Shown: piece by piece, positions 8,551 through 18,248 of the stretch
Position numbering within the stretch: position 1 is the first letter of the stretch
How the letters are laid out: each line of letters opens with the position of its first letter
NCBI RefSeq assembly: GCF_003287735.1
Contig: NZ_NSCM01000004.1
Span: forward strand, 148,079 to 212,078
Origin: Photorhabdus bodei
GTDB lineage: Bacteria; Pseudomonadota; Gammaproteobacteria; Enterobacterales; Enterobacteriaceae
DNA: 64,000 bases
Direction: 5' to 3'
Program-made: the position numbers and the translations under genes
The notes under the pieces: generated by a model
The model's input: the letters and a program-made list of their open reading frames with translations, nothing else
What the model was told of the DNA's origin: nothing
The model's database searches: none

Positions 8551-10018
8551 AGACGTGAGAATTAATCCGGGGGTGCTGTCGGCAGCGGGTAATGCTGTTG
8601 ATCTCAATGGGTTATTACTGACAGATAATATATATGCACCTGTTGGAGCGGTGTTGTCGTTCTCGACTAAAGAGGATGTGGCGGCATATTTCGGTGGTGC
8701 ATCCGAAGAATATAGCATGGCGGCTATTTATTTTTCAGGGTACAACAATTGTACAAAGACGCCCGGTCAATTGCTGTTTTCCCGATTTAATCAAGCGGCA
8801 GTATCGGCCTGGTTACGCTCAGGTTCTTTTAATGGAGTAGCTATTACCGATCTGCAAAAAATGTCCGGTGCGTTGAAACTCAATATCAATGGCACAGCAA
8901 TAAATGCCGCAATCAATCTTGATGGGGTTAAATCCTTTGCTGATGCAGCAAAGAGCATTGAAACAGCGGTTGGCAAGGCAGTAACGGTTGTGTTCGATAC
9001 TACCCGTAAGGCTTTCATCATCAATGTCGTGTCTGGCAGCATTAAACCAGAAGATACAAGCATTACCTATGGTACTGGTGATGGGGCTCAAGCTTTTAAG
9101 TTCACTGGCGCACTAGGGGCAACGGTTTCTCAGGGGGCTACAGTGTCGGCGGTTCCTGATCTATTCGCTGTGATTAAAACGCAGTCTCAGCAATGGGCAG
9201 GTTTTACGACGGTATTTGAATGTACAGATGAACAGCATCTTGCATTATCAGCGTGGGCTAGTAGTCAGGCATATCGCTATTTCTATGTTGCCTGGACAAC
9301 AAGCGGCACGGCAAAAGTAAAAGGCAGCCTGGAAACTATCGCCCATAAAATTATCGGCATTAATAGCTACGGTAGTGTCGTTCCTGTTTTCTGCTCTGAT
9401 AATATGAAACCGGTAGCAGTATTGGGTTATGCGGCGGTGCTGGATTTTGAGCGAACGGAGGGGCGTGTTCCGTTTAAATTCAGAGAATTGAACGGCCTCA
9501 GTCCTGATGTGATCGATTCTGATGTTTATGATGCACTGATTGCTAATGGATATAACTTCTATGGCAATTATGCCGCCAATAACATCACCGAAAATTATTG
9601 GGCTGATGGCACAATAACCGGTGATTTTAAGTGGTTAGATTCCTTCTGTGGTCAAATCTGGCTGAATGCGAACTTGCAAGGCGCGGTTATTGCCTTGTTC
9701 AAATCCAATAAGACTGTTCCTTATAACACGGCCGGCCGTGCGCTGGTGGAAGCCTCAATGAGTGATGTTATCCAGCGGTTTAAGTTGTGGGGCGGTATCC
9801 GATCAGGCGTAACATTATCGGCTGCACAAAAGCTGGAAATTATTAACGCCGTGGGATCTGATGTTTCAACGTCAATAATCGCGAAGGGTTATTACTTGTA
9901 TATTGGGAAAATGTCTGCCTCTATGCGTGCAAATCGCACCAGCCCAAGCTGTACACTGTGGTATTGCGACGGTGGCAGTATTCAGAAATTCGAAATGGCA
10001 TCTACGGAGGTTCAATAA
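8531..10018 (+). CDS. tail sheath protein (DUF3383-like)
   Basis: 495 residues, the largest intact structural gene. It begins [16 protein letters not shown], typical of DUF3383, the family occupying the sheath position in this lineage of contractile-tail phages. A central Ala/Ser/Gly-rich insertion domain (around residues 90-220) is followed by a conserved region with [14 protein letters not shown] and [16 protein letters not shown]. It is followed by a tube-type gene, as sheath genes usually are. The frame is undamaged. Confidence 0.75.
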   Translation: MAIPISKDVRINPGVLSAAGNAVDLNGLLLTDNIYAPVGAVLSFSTKEDVAAYFGGASEEYSMAAIYFSGYNNCTKTPGQLLFSRFNQAAVSAWLRSGSFNGVAITDLQKMSGALKLNINGTAINAAINLDGVKSFADAAKSIETAVGKAVTVVFDTTRKAFIINVVSGSIKPEDTSITYGTGDGAQAFKFTGALGATVSQGATVSAVPDLFAVIKTQSQQWAGFTTVFECTDEQHLALSAWASSQAYRYFYVAWTTSGTAKVKGSLETIAHKIIGINSYGSVVPVFCSDNMKPVAVLGYAAVLDFERTEGRVPFKFRELNGLSPDVIDSDVYDALIANGYNFYGNYAANNITENYWADGTITGDFKWLDSFCGQIWLNANLQGAVIALFKSNKTVPYNTAGRALVEASMSDVIQRFKLWGGIRSGVTLSAAQKLEIINAVGSDVSTSIIAKGYYLYIGKMSASMRANRTSPSCTLWYCDGGSIQKFEMASTEVQ

Positions 10019-10455
10019 TGTCAGACACAATCACTTCTGCTGATGCAGTCATTACCCTGACAGTCACTAATTTGTATCCGTCTGGTGTGCAATTACAGGG
10101 ATTTGCCGCAGACAACATTTTCGAAACTGAGGTGTTAGATTTGGCTGAAACTGTGCGTGGGGCGGACGGTAAACTGTCAGCGGGTTTTATCTACGGCAAT
10201 ATCAATCAGACGATTCATATTATGCCTGATTCGGAAAGTCGCACCATTTTTGATACCTGGGCGACGACATCACGTACTAGTGTCGCTGTGTTCAGATGTA
10301 ATGCGACGGTTATTCTTCCGGCTATCGGGCGTAAATACACATTAGTAAACGGCGTTCTGAAGCAATGGAAAACCATGCCGGACGCAGGAAAGGTTTTACA
10401 AGCGGCGCAGGCCGTCATTGAGTGGGAATCAATAACAGGTGAGGCATATAGCTAA
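10018..10455 (+). CDS. tail tube protein (DUF3277-like)
   Basis: 145 residues; start TAATG overlapping the sheath stop. The repeated beta pattern, with VTLTVTNLYPSGVQLQGFA-like opening, EVLDLAETVRGADGKLSAGF and the ending AQAVIEWESITGEAYS, is characteristic of DUF3277. Position between sheath and chaperone genes supports the tube role. Confidence 0.75.
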   Translation: MSDTITSADAVITLTVTNLYPSGVQLQGFAADNIFETEVLDLAETVRGADGKLSAGFIYGNINQTIHIMPDSESRTIFDTWATTSRTSVAVFRCNATVILPAIGRKYTLVNGVLKQWKTMPDAGKVLQAAQAVIEWESITGEAYS

Positions 10456-10862
10456 TGGCACGTAAAGAAACCTTCATCACTATGAATGATGATAATCGCG
10501 ACAAAGGAAAGCTTTTTTACATTCAGGAAATGCCCGCTTCACAGGCTGAATGGTGGGCTATTCGTGCATTGATGGTAATGGGGAGAGAGTGGTTGGATAT
10601 CCCCGATAATTTTCGGGATTTGGGCATGGCTGCATTAGCGGTGGTTGGGTTGAAAGCAATTTCACGCATCGCACCTGATGAAGCCAGGCCGCTACTTGAT
10701 GAGCTAATGACCTGTGTACAGATGGTTCCGAACCCGGCGGATAAAAAAATCAAACGTGAACTGATCGACAGTGACATTGAAGAAATTGTTACCCGGCTGA
10801 AATTGCGTGCAGAGGTGCTTAAGTTACACGTGGATTTTTTCAAAACCGCCGACCAATCGTAA
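10455..10862 (+). CDS. tail assembly chaperone, short frame product
   Basis: 135 residues in the zero frame. It sits where gpG-type chaperones lie, between tube and tape-measure genes. It begins with a basic segment, then WWAIRALMVMGREWLDIP, and is largely helical. Near its end, after LHVDFF, the codons GAT TTT TTC create a slippery heptamer; ribosomes that do not shift terminate at 10860-10862. Chaperones of this class bind the tape measure and recruit tube subunits. Confidence 0.8.
   Translation: MARKETFITMNDDNRDKGKLFYIQEMPASQAEWWAIRALMVMGREWLDIPDNFRDLGMAALAVVGLKAISRIAPDEARPLLDELMTCVQMVPNPADKKIKRELIDSDIEEIVTRLKLRAEVLKLHVDFFKTADQS
10835..10841 (+). promoter_or_regulatory. -1 ribosomal frameshift site
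   Basis: T TTT TTC in the zero frame fits X XXY YYZ. It lies 19 bases before the zero-frame stop, just upstream of an open -1 frame, in the very gene pair where tailed phages conserve a programmed shift. Confidence 0.75.
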
Positions 10863-11071
10863 TCCCGCCGCGCTATTCCAGCATCTCAAAGCCATTCGGT
10901 ATCATCAGTTATACAAATGTCCCAGGCACAATAGCGACCGTTATCTCATCAGGAAAAGCAACTCTCCATGAGCTGGATACAGTTTATGGCGTGGAGGATC
11001 TTTGGCAGTTAATAGAGATTATTCAGGTCGATAATCACAATGCTTACGTTTTACAGCAGGGTAAAAACTGA
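10841..11071 (+). CDS. tail assembly chaperone, -1 frameshift extension
   Basis: The -1 frame is open for 76 codons after the slippery site and ends TGA, overlapping the tape-measure ATG. It encodes typical C-terminal chaperone sequence: IPPRYSSISKPFG, then SSGKATLHELDTVYGVEDL and a final EIIQVDNHNAYVL. It has no own start codon of note. A shifted product would be 205 residues. In lambda the equivalent gpGT extension contacts the tube protein. Confidence 0.75.
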   Translation, partial: QNRRPIVIPPRYSSISKPFGIISYTNVPGTIATVISSGKATLHELDTVYGVEDLWQLIEIIQVDNHNAYVLQQGKN

Positions 11072-13159
11072 TGGCAAACATTATAGATGAACTTGTTATA
11101 ACGCTGGGACTGGACGCGGCTGAATTTAGCGCAGGTGAAGCCGCGGTAATTGCCGGGATCGGTGGCCTGGTTCAGGTTATGCAAAAACTGGTTGACTCGT
11201 TTAATGATGGCGAAAAGAAAACCAGCAAATCATTAGACAAAACCGGTAAGACAACCGAAAAAGTAGCAAAAGAAATGGAGGTGGCAGGAAAGAAAGCCTC
11301 CTCTTTCTTTTCCAGCATAAAGGGTCAGATCTTGGCTTTGGCGGGTGTCACGGTTTCACTCGGTGGACTGAAAAGTTTTGTGACCAGCTTTACCGGTAAT
11401 CTGAATCAGTTAAGTACTGCTGCTGATGCTTTTGGTATGTCTGCCAAAGCACTTGATGGCTGGACAAAAGCAGGCGCGGCATTTGGGGTTAGTGCGAATG
11501 AGGTTGTCGGGGCATTTTCACGAATTAACGATGCTAAAGCCCGATTGAAATCGGGTGTTGCTCTTGATCCCGCCCTAGAAACACTCTTGAAAACGGCATC
11601 ACAAGCGGGTGTCAATATTGATGTTGTGTCAGACAGCACTGAATCCATCATGCGAAAGCTGACCAGTGTTTTTCCTAAACTTAATAAAGATCAGCAGCAA
11701 GCCTACGGTGGTGAACTCGGATTCGGTTACGCAGCGCAGCAGTGGTTCTCATCCGGCCATGCTCTCAAAGACGTGGATAAATTTACGGCCAGTTCGGGTG
11801 TGGATGATAAATCTGTTGCCGCCGCGCGTCGTTTCCGTGAACAGTGGACAGAGATAAGCCAGAGTTTTGAGAAAACAGGCTACATTCTGTTTAATGCTCT
11901 TTTACCATATATCAATGATTTCAATATCTGGCTAAAAAATTTAGCTGATTGGATGAATAAGCACCCAGAAGAGATTAAAAAAGCGGTCAGCGGTTTTCTC
12001 GATAAGATGAGTTTTATTATTTCAGTCGCTAATCAGGCTGCGGGGGCGGTAGGCGGTTGGGGGTAATGTCATCATTGGGCTAATCGGGTTGAAGTTTGCC
12101 GGGTGGTTATGGGGAATTTATCGCGCGGCTTCGTCCATGCTGAAAATGGGAAAAGGGATTGTTGGGAAGGCCGGAATATATGGCGCTATTACATATGCGT
12201 TATATGATCCTGTGGAGTCAGTTGCGACTTCGATTGTTGGGGAAGAGACAAAAAATACACTTGATTCATATGGATTGTATCTGGCAAGCGACTGGACACC
12301 CTTTTTTAGTAAAAAAGAGTATGAAGCCTATCAGGCAAAACTGGATGGTAAAACCTCTAAGCCAGATACGACCATAGTCAAAGAGGAAGAAAAGCGCAGC
12401 GAAAACGACCGTATCATTCGGGCCAAGGATGAACGACAACAGCGGCTGGAATACAGCAATAATTGGTTAAGAACTGCGTTAGATAAGCTGACCGATTCAA
12501 TTAATAAACTGATTGATTCGCTCGTTCCTCAAGTCGCAGCCGCTGAAATGTCACCGAACACTACCGGCATGAAATTACTGGGTTGGCTATCACCGAAATT
12601 AGCGCAACTTGAGCAGCAGTTCGGGTTACCGGAGGGTTTATTACGTAGTGTGGCTATCACTGAATCGGGAGGCAATCAGTATGCTGTGTCCAAAGCAGGC
12701 ACCAAGGGCTTATTCCAGTTCATGCCAGGTACAGCCAAACATTTTGGGTTAAAGGATGATGATGTTTTTGATCCGGTAAAATCTTCGGAAGCCGCGGCAA
12801 AATATTTATCTCAGCTAATGAGAATGTTTGACGGAGATTTGAGTGAAGCACTGGCAGCTTATAACTGGGGGCAGGGAAATGTCATGCGGAAAGGATTGGG
12901 CGCTGCGCCAAAAGAAACCCGCGATTATATCCCAAAGGTATTGGTGAATATGCCACAACCAGGGGCTCATGTGGCCGCTCAACGCTATGAGAATGCGGTA
13001 AACAACAATCGAAACTCTTCTGTTTCTGAGAGTTACCACATCGGAACTATTCAAGTCAGCTCTAATGCTAACAACGTAAAAGGCGTAGTTGACGATGCCC
13101 GGCAGAAAATAGGTGGATCAACGCTGGCAGCAAGCTATTCAACGGGGGTAACCGGATAA
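11071..13159 (+). pseudogene. tape measure protein with SLT domain, frameshifted
   Basis: The first frame (11071-12066, 331 residues) is a tape-measure N-terminus: short opening helix, Lys-rich linker, hydrophobic LALAGVTVSLGGL segment. It stops at TAA right after a run of five G (12059-12063). Removing one G would read on as GNVIIGLIGLKFAGWLW into the second frame, which ends at 13159. That part holds a lytic transglycosylase domain: AITESGG with the catalytic Glu, GLFQFMPGTA, and ALAAYNWGQGNV. A single G gain best explains the break. The transglycosylase would cut peptidoglycan during injection. Confidence 0.75.
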
Positions 13160-13978
13160 TGGCATTTTCTCTCAATCAAACAACAGTACTTAGCGCGTTC
13201 CGTAGCGGCAACCTGCTATCTGCCGTTAACAGTATGATATCTCCCGGATACGGTATTTATTACGCATCCGGGCAGAGAGTTGGTGATAAGCCGTTTACGC
13301 CCACCTCGTTTATTGCCGTAGAAGTTACACGAGAGGCATCAAATCACTACGGTACCGATAGAGAAAGGCGGCTATACATCATACAACAAAGTGCAGCGGC
13401 CCGGTGAAGTCCATGTGACATTTTCGTTTGAGGGATGGACCGGTTTTTCTGGTTCCGTGCCTAACTTAACAAACCTCACCCTGACGTCCCGTTCTGATGT
13501 TCTTGAAGCATTAGATAAGATGGTATCCAGTGCCGAAATTTACGACATTGAAACACCTGATACTACGTACACAAGTTATGATTTGATTAAGTACGATTTT
13601 CGAATAAGGCAGGATAACGGTGTTACCTTACTGATTGTGACCGCAGTTTTCCAGGCTGTACAAGACATTGCTGAAGTGAAAATGAGCAGCAATGTTGCTA
13701 AGTCGAATACAACAAAGAATGAGACGGCGAAAGGCCCAAGTAAAAATACCGAACAATCAACAGGCTCAACAAAACACGCCACATTATCTGATGTTAAAAA
13801 AGCCCTGACCGGATTGAAAAAATCCGTTTCCAGTGCTGCAACGCAAGTTGCCGATAAAGTTTCATCCGGTTTCAAGCGTGCGACAGAGACGATTACCGGT
13901 CCATTAAATGATTCTGTATTGAGTGCCACCAACCATCTCAATGATGCAGTAGAAGAATTATCAAGGAAATTAACGTGA
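13159..13978 (+). pseudogene. phage tail/baseplate protein, frameshifted
   Basis: Frame one opens MAFSLNQTTVLSAFRSGNLL and runs to about 13350 (EVTREASNHYGT). The natural continuation PIEKGGYTSYNKVQRPGEVHVTF lies in the next frame, which stays open to 13978. A one-base indel near 13350-13358 splits it. The C-terminus is low in complexity, Ser/Thr/Lys-rich and predicted helical, unlike the compact N-terminus. Located after the tape measure, it probably belongs to the tail tip. No enzyme motif seen. Confidence 0.65.
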
Positions 13979-14223
13979 TTGAAATAGCGATCAGAGCAGC
14001 CAAAGCTCAGGAGTTCACTGTGACCTTGAATGAGCAGTCATGCATGATACGTCTCAATCAACGTAGCACAGGTTTATATATGGATTTAACCGTTAATGAT
14101 AAACCTATATTGCAGGGAGTTGTGTGCCTCAACTGCAATAAAATTGTCCGTTACAGTTACTTACGGTTCCAGGGTGAACTGTTTTTTGCTGATCTGGATG
14201 GTTCATCTGGGCCTTATTATTAA
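13975..14223 (+). CDS. baseplate plug-like protein, probably C-truncated
   Basis: 82 residues; ATGA overlap with the preceding gene. Beta-rich small protein (LNEQSCMIRLNQRS, YMDLTVNDKPI, VCLNCNKIVRYSYL, ELFFADLDG) resembling the gp18-type baseplate plug family. It ends abruptly in SSGPYY, shorter than expected for the family. The next gene lacks its N-terminus, so a deletion across the junction probably removed both ends. Confidence 0.55.
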   Translation: MIEIAIRAAKAQEFTVTLNEQSCMIRLNQRSTGLYMDLTVNDKPILQGVVCLNCNKIVRYSYLRFQGELFFADLDGSSGPYY

Positions 14224-14800
14224 ATCGAACGGGAAAACCGTAGATGTAAAGCCGATGGTACATAATATGACAGGAACAGGGAGAAAAATCGAGAATGGAA
14301 TAATCTATAATGTTCCAGTATTTCGCCTTCAGCGTGGTAACAGTGCTGTCATTATGAACCCGGTTGTGGGAGATATTGGACTAATCGTTATTTGTGATCA
14401 TGATATTAGCAGCGTCAGAGCAACAAAAGCACCGGCATTGCCCGGTTCAAAAAGAACACACAATTATTCAGATGCAATTTATCTGGGGGGTGTTTTAAAC
14501 GCAGAGTCACAACAATATATTGAATTTGCAGATAATCAGATAAATATTGTTTCACCGAATAAAATTAATGTGGTCGCACCGACAACGGAAATTACTTCAT
14601 CAAATTCAATCACAATGAACTCACCATCTATTATATTAAATGGTGCGGTTATTCAAGGTAGTGGCGGTAACGGTGGAAATGCAACATTTGGTGGAACCGT
14701 AACAGCGAAGGGTGAAATTACAGGAAATGGGATTAAACTTTCATCACATATGCATGGTGGTGTAGAATCTGGTGGTTCAAAAACCAACAGTCCAGAGTAA
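14222..14800 (+). pseudogene. baseplate spike, 5'-truncated
   Basis: Recognisable spike sequence starts at KSNGKTVDVKP, next to the preceding stop: IYNVPVFRLQRGNSAVIMNP, VGDIGLIVICDHDISSV, then a beta-helix-like Asn/Thr/Ser repeat region and the C-terminal GNGIKLSSHMHGG. An opening of roughly 30-50 residues, including the natural start, is missing. The frame is open further upstream to an ATG at 14096, but that sequence only overlaps the plug gene out of frame. Expression might use ATG 14198 or 14255. I treat it as a remnant. Confidence 0.6.
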
Positions 14801-14804
14801 AAAT

Positions 14805-15260
14805 ATGTGTAGAAATCTAACATCAAATATTATTGTCGCGGGAGCTTTGTTTGCCTGCGTGTTTAGCTCCGGAGCAAAAAACAGTGACATTTCTCGGCAA
14901 GAAAAGATATCCGCTATGTGTATGTCCCAGTCTATATTACAGCAGTATGCCGCGAATGCAGGGCTTAACTATATAGATCCGTCCACCCCCGCAGAAGAGG
15001 TCCTGTTACAAACAGGAAGCTACTCGACTGAAAGCCCGGTATATAAAGCTCAAAAGGAAGATGCTGTAAATCAAGGAAAAAAATTGATGCTAAACGAGAA
15101 ACAAGTAATGAATGTTATTCGATATTACTATGAGAACCGTGATGAAGCAATGTTGTTGCAGGGGGAAGAGGTTTCATCCGATTTTCAGCAGCTATGTATC
15201 GTTAATCCAAAGCGTTATCTTCCTAGCTACAACATGTTAAAAGCAGCGGGAAAAATATAG
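14805..15260 (+). CDS. exported protein of unknown function
   Basis: 151 residues from the ATG at 14805, four bases after the spike stop. The N-terminus is a Sec signal peptide: basic start, hydrophobic IIVAGALFACVFSS, likely cleavage after SSGA. The mature part is helical and charged and has two Cys (MCMSQS, QLCIVN) that could pair in the periplasm. I recognise no family. Its place inside the tail operon marks it as cargo. More AT-rich than the flanking structural genes. Confidence 0.6.
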   Translation: MCRNLTSNIIVAGALFACVFSSGAKNSDISRQEKISAMCMSQSILQQYAANAGLNYIDPSTPAEEVLLQTGSYSTESPVYKAQKEDAVNQGKKLMLNEKQVMNVIRYYYENRDEAMLLQGEEVSSDFQQLCIVNPKRYLPSYNMLKAAGKI

Positions 15261-15263
15261 AAT

Positions 15264-15576
15264 CGAACGGTTCAAAAACCTATAAACCCCCAATCGTGCT
15301 GGTGGATAAAGTCATCTTCGGCTTACAGTGCAATTATTGTTGCGTATTTTCATCAGACGTATGACACTCATGACAAAATGATGTCAATGTGATTCTATTT
15401 TTCTAAATCTTGCTTTTAACGTGTCGTTATTTTCTGGAATAAGGCTTACATAGGTAGCTAATTGTCATTTACTGCGTGGTTGTAAGGTTAAGAATAGTGG
15501 TTTAATATGGTACATAGTGACACATTATGACTGTTTGTGACTCACTATAACAAACTATTTGATAAGGCAGAACGTC
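15264..15576. other. gap with no clear gene
   Basis: About 310 bases. A short open stretch after 15261 (NGSKTYKPPIVLVDKVIFGL) may be a scrap of a structural gene. The rest is AT-rich, and repeated TGTGACACATTATGAC-like and GTGACTCACTATAAC-like blocks near 15516-15551 could be operator or promoter DNA for the cargo genes. Confidence 0.35.
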
Positions 15577-16137
15577 ATGAATCTATCACTAAGGAGTTGT
15601 TTAGCAGTAGTTTTATTTGGAGGAGTGCTGTCGGTTCCTTCATTCTCTGCTGGTTATGTGGATTCGAGGGACGGTTGCAGTATGCTTAGCTTTAAAGTAG
15701 GTGAAACTATCTGTAGTCTGGATGATTTGAAAGCTCAATATCAAGAAAGAAGAGAGATTGTTGATTCATTAGCTAATGAAATTAGCCAATATTATTTAAA
15801 TCTCCTAAGCCTTGATGAAAGTCAAGTTCGTGGTATTATGCTTCAAAACGATATAGAAATTAATAAGGCTTGCGAAACCACAATAAGAGGGTTTGAGCAA
15901 GGACTCAAAGCTATGTTGAAGCAAGATCGACCTGATGAAGAAAAACAAGAAATGAGGATGTATCTGAGATCTATAGCAAAGGCCAGATTTGAGATAACTC
16001 GTCTTAATGATTTTTCTCGTCAATTATTTACTTTGCCTAAGATTTATAAAAGCGATATAAATAAAGCTGCTCTATCAGAATTGGCTGCCTATACAACCAA
16101 AAAGGTTGAGTCTGGGAATTTTTCATTTACTGGGTGA
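15577..16137 (+). CDS. exported protein of unknown function, upstream of YafO-like gene
   Basis: 186 residues; ATG at 15577 chosen for AAGGCAG at 15563-15569. A clear Sec signal peptide (MNLSLRSCLAVVLFGG, cleavage near FSA/GY) is followed by a short Cys-containing segment (SRDGCSM, GETICSL) and long helices with many Glu/Lys/Arg. No lipobox. I do not recognise the family. It ends three bases before the toxin-like gene, so the two are almost certainly co-transcribed. A classical YafN antitoxin would lack a signal peptide, which makes the pair odd. Confidence 0.6.
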   Translation: MNLSLRSCLAVVLFGGVLSVPSFSAGYVDSRDGCSMLSFKVGETICSLDDLKAQYQERREIVDSLANEISQYYLNLLSLDESQVRGIMLQNDIEINKACETTIRGFEQGLKAMLKQDRPDEEKQEMRMYLRSIAKARFEITRLNDFSRQLFTLPKIYKSDINKAALSELAAYTTKKVESGNFSFTG

Positions 16138-16140
16138 TAA

Positions 16141-16578
16141 ATGGAACAAGTGGATGTATCAATAAATGAGTATACAAGGAAAGATTTTTTTGATGACGTC
16201 TTCCTAAAACATCCAGATCTTGAACAGGCTATTTTGCAAGATTTTAAACACTATAAAGAAACCGGAGAAGTCCCTGATTATTTTGGTAGGGATGTTGCTT
16301 ACACTCAGCCAGAAGCAGCATATAAATCATGTATGATGCATATTCATCTTTGTTTTCCGCCTGATTCATTCCCTACAAATAGGGTTCAGTATTATAGAAC
16401 GTGTAAATCAAATAGCCCAGAAAATGATGCTTGTCTAGTATATGTTCAAGGTCTCTTGGAAGAAAACAAATATTCCTTATTGGCGATAATGCATCCTGAT
16501 GCTCATGGAAAAGCTAGAAATCCCAAGATAATGAGTTATCTGGCAAGAATAGCTCAGAATTTCAGAGATAATAACTAA
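16141..16578 (+). CDS. YafO-family mRNA interferase-like toxin
   Basis: 145 residues. From about residue 33 it follows YafO: DFKHYKETGEVPDYFGRD, HIHL, YYRTCKSNSPENDACLVYVQG, LLAIMHPDAHGKARNP and a final helix LARIAQNF. YafO is a ribosome-associated endoribonuclease normally neutralised by YafN. The first 30 residues are extra or divergent. No YafN-like Phd-fold protein is encoded beside it. Located as cargo between spike and baseplate genes; a terminator follows at once. Confidence 0.75.
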   Translation: MEQVDVSINEYTRKDFFDDVFLKHPDLEQAILQDFKHYKETGEVPDYFGRDVAYTQPEAAYKSCMMHIHLCFPPDSFPTNRVQYYRTCKSNSPENDACLVYVQGLLEENKYSLLAIMHPDAHGKARNPKIMSYLARIAQNFRDNN

Positions 16579-16602
16579 ACCCCGTCCAGTACGGGTTTTT
16601 TC
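16577..16602 (+). terminator. terminator after cargo genes
   Basis: CCCGT, loop CCAGT, ACGGG followed by TTTTTT. It separates the cargo from the baseplate genes, so those need read-through or their own promoter. Confidence 0.7.
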
Positions 16603-16650
16603 ATATCTGGCGGCTTAATTGCGGTTTTTTTATTTCTATAGGGTTCGAAA

Positions 16651-17007
16651 ATGCAAACTCGTTCATTTCTTCTTGATACCGAGTCATGGGATTTAACTCT
16701 CAATGACTCCGGAAATATCGCCATTTCTGATAATCCCTATTCTGTAGCGCAGGATGTCGCTTGTGCCTGTAGTACATATCTGGGTGAGTGTTGGTATGAC
16801 ACAACATTGGGTGTTCCTTATTACCAGCGAATTTTGGGACATTGGCCGGGAACTCAACTAATCAACAGCAAAATGCAACAAGAAGCAGTGAAGTTACCTT
16901 ATGTTCAATCTGCCATTTGTAAAGTTATAAACGGGAACGAAAGAACTATTGCGGGCACGATGACAATAACGGACATGAATAATCAATCAACGGTGGTAAA
17001 TTTCTGA
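16651..17007 (+). CDS. baseplate protein, gp25/W-like
   Basis: 118 residues. Opening MQTRSFLLDTESWDLTLNDSG, then AQDVACACSTYLGECWYDTTLGVPYY, is the signature of small baseplate wedge proteins of this phage group. The stop overlaps the start of the baseplate J-like gene, the usual neighbour. It helps form the wedge around the spike. Frame intact. Confidence 0.75.
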   Translation: MQTRSFLLDTESWDLTLNDSGNIAISDNPYSVAQDVACACSTYLGECWYDTTLGVPYYQRILGHWPGTQLINSKMQQEAVKLPYVQSAICKVINGNERTIAGTMTITDMNNQSTVVNF

Positions 17008-18248
17008 TGACTAACTCTGTAGTACTGACAACAAGTGTTCCAAGTGTAACCTTTACAAAGACGGGTCTAACTGTGCCCGACGAGGTTGATATTTTAAATG
17101 GGCGGCTAAATGATTTGGCTACAGCAATGGGTGGTGCAATGAGTACGAGCTTAACAACACCGCAAGGTCAAATAGCCATGAGTGATGCGGCTATCATTGC
17201 TGACAAGAACGATCAGTTACTTGCTATCGTCAATCAAATTAATCCGGATTATGCAACCGGACGTTTTCAAGATGCTATCGGACGAATTTATTTTTTAGAT
17301 CGAATTCCAGCATCGGGAACAACGGTAACAGCAACATGCACTGGGTTAGTTAATACAGTTATTCCAATTGGTAGTATTGCTCAAGATAAAAAAAGGTATC
17401 TTTATCATTCAATAACAGAGGTTAAGATCCCTGACAGCGGCTCTGTTGATGTTGTTTTCCAAAACTCAACAACAGGGCCGTTAGCATGCCAAATTGATGA
17501 CTTGAACACGATTTATAGCTCGATGCCCGGTTGGTCTGGTATCAGTAATGCGAGTGCTGGTGTACCTGGTACAGATGAGGAAACCCGCGCTAATTTTGAG
17601 TATCGTCGTAAACAATCTGTTGCTAAAAATGCGACAAACTCATTACATGCTATTTATGCAGCAGTATTAGAAGTAAATGGGGTAGCAGATGCATACGTTA
17701 TTTCAAATGATACTTCGGTAGTAAAAACAGTCGGGGTATCAAAATACAGAATAGCATCGAACTCTATTTATATTGCTGTATATGGGGGAAAGACTGAGGA
17801 TGTCGCTAGAGCAATCTGGAAGAAAAAGCCGCCAGGTATTCCTACGAATGGAAATACAATTCACACAATTGTTGATGATGAAAATTATGTTCAGCCGTAC
17901 CCTGAGTATGAAATTAAATATGTGATACCAACGTCCATTCGTGTTTATGCCAACGTCTCACTTGCTGATAGTGATTACCTTCCTGCTGATATTGAAACAC
18001 AAGTTAAGTCGGCTATAGCACAAGCGTTTAACGGTGAAGACGGTGGAACGCGAGCAAGAATAGCATCTACATTATTTGCTGGTAGATATTATTCAGGTGT
18101 TTATAACATAGATACATCGAGTGTTGATATTTACAATATTACGCTTAGTCGTGACGGTACTACTTATTTAACATCAATTAGTTTTGGTATTGATGAAATT
18201 CCAACGCTTGACGTTGATAATATATCTGTGAAATTAGTAGGTTCATAA
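17007..18248 (+). CDS. baseplate J-like protein
   Basis: 413 residues. Conserved baseplate J features: IADKNDQLLAIVNQINPDYATG, DRIPASGTTVTATCTG, the GVPGTDEETRANFEYRRKQS segment and a C-terminal domain ending DEIPTLDVDNISVKLV. This protein (gp6/gp47-like) forms the baseplate ring that triggers sheath contraction. It overlaps its upstream neighbour and abuts the DUF2612 gene. Undamaged. Confidence 0.85.
   Translation: MTNSVVLTTSVPSVTFTKTGLTVPDEVDILNGRLNDLATAMGGAMSTSLTTPQGQIAMSDAAIIADKNDQLLAIVNQINPDYATGRFQDAIGRIYFLDRIPASGTTVTATCTGLVNTVIPIGSIAQDKKRYLYHSITEVKIPDSGSVDVVFQNSTTGPLACQIDDLNTIYSSMPGWSGISNASAGVPGTDEETRANFEYRRKQSVAKNATNSLHAIYAAVLEVNGVADAYVISNDTSVVKTVGVSKYRIASNSIYIAVYGGKTEDVARAIWKKKPPGIPTNGNTIHTIVDDENYVQPYPEYEIKYVIPTSIRVYANVSLADSDYLPADIETQVKSAIAQAFNGEDGGTRARIASTLFAGRYYSGVYNIDTSSVDIYNITLSRDGTTYLTSISFGIDEIPTLDVDNISVKLVGS

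Noticed and set aside
12059..12063. G5 run as a programmed +1 frameshift
   Set aside because: No known slippery +1 context and tape-measure genes are not normally shifted there; a simple one-base indel is more likely.
14096..14221. Extended N-terminus of the spike from ATG 14096
   Set aside because: These codons overlap the plug gene out of frame and do not resemble a spike N-terminus.
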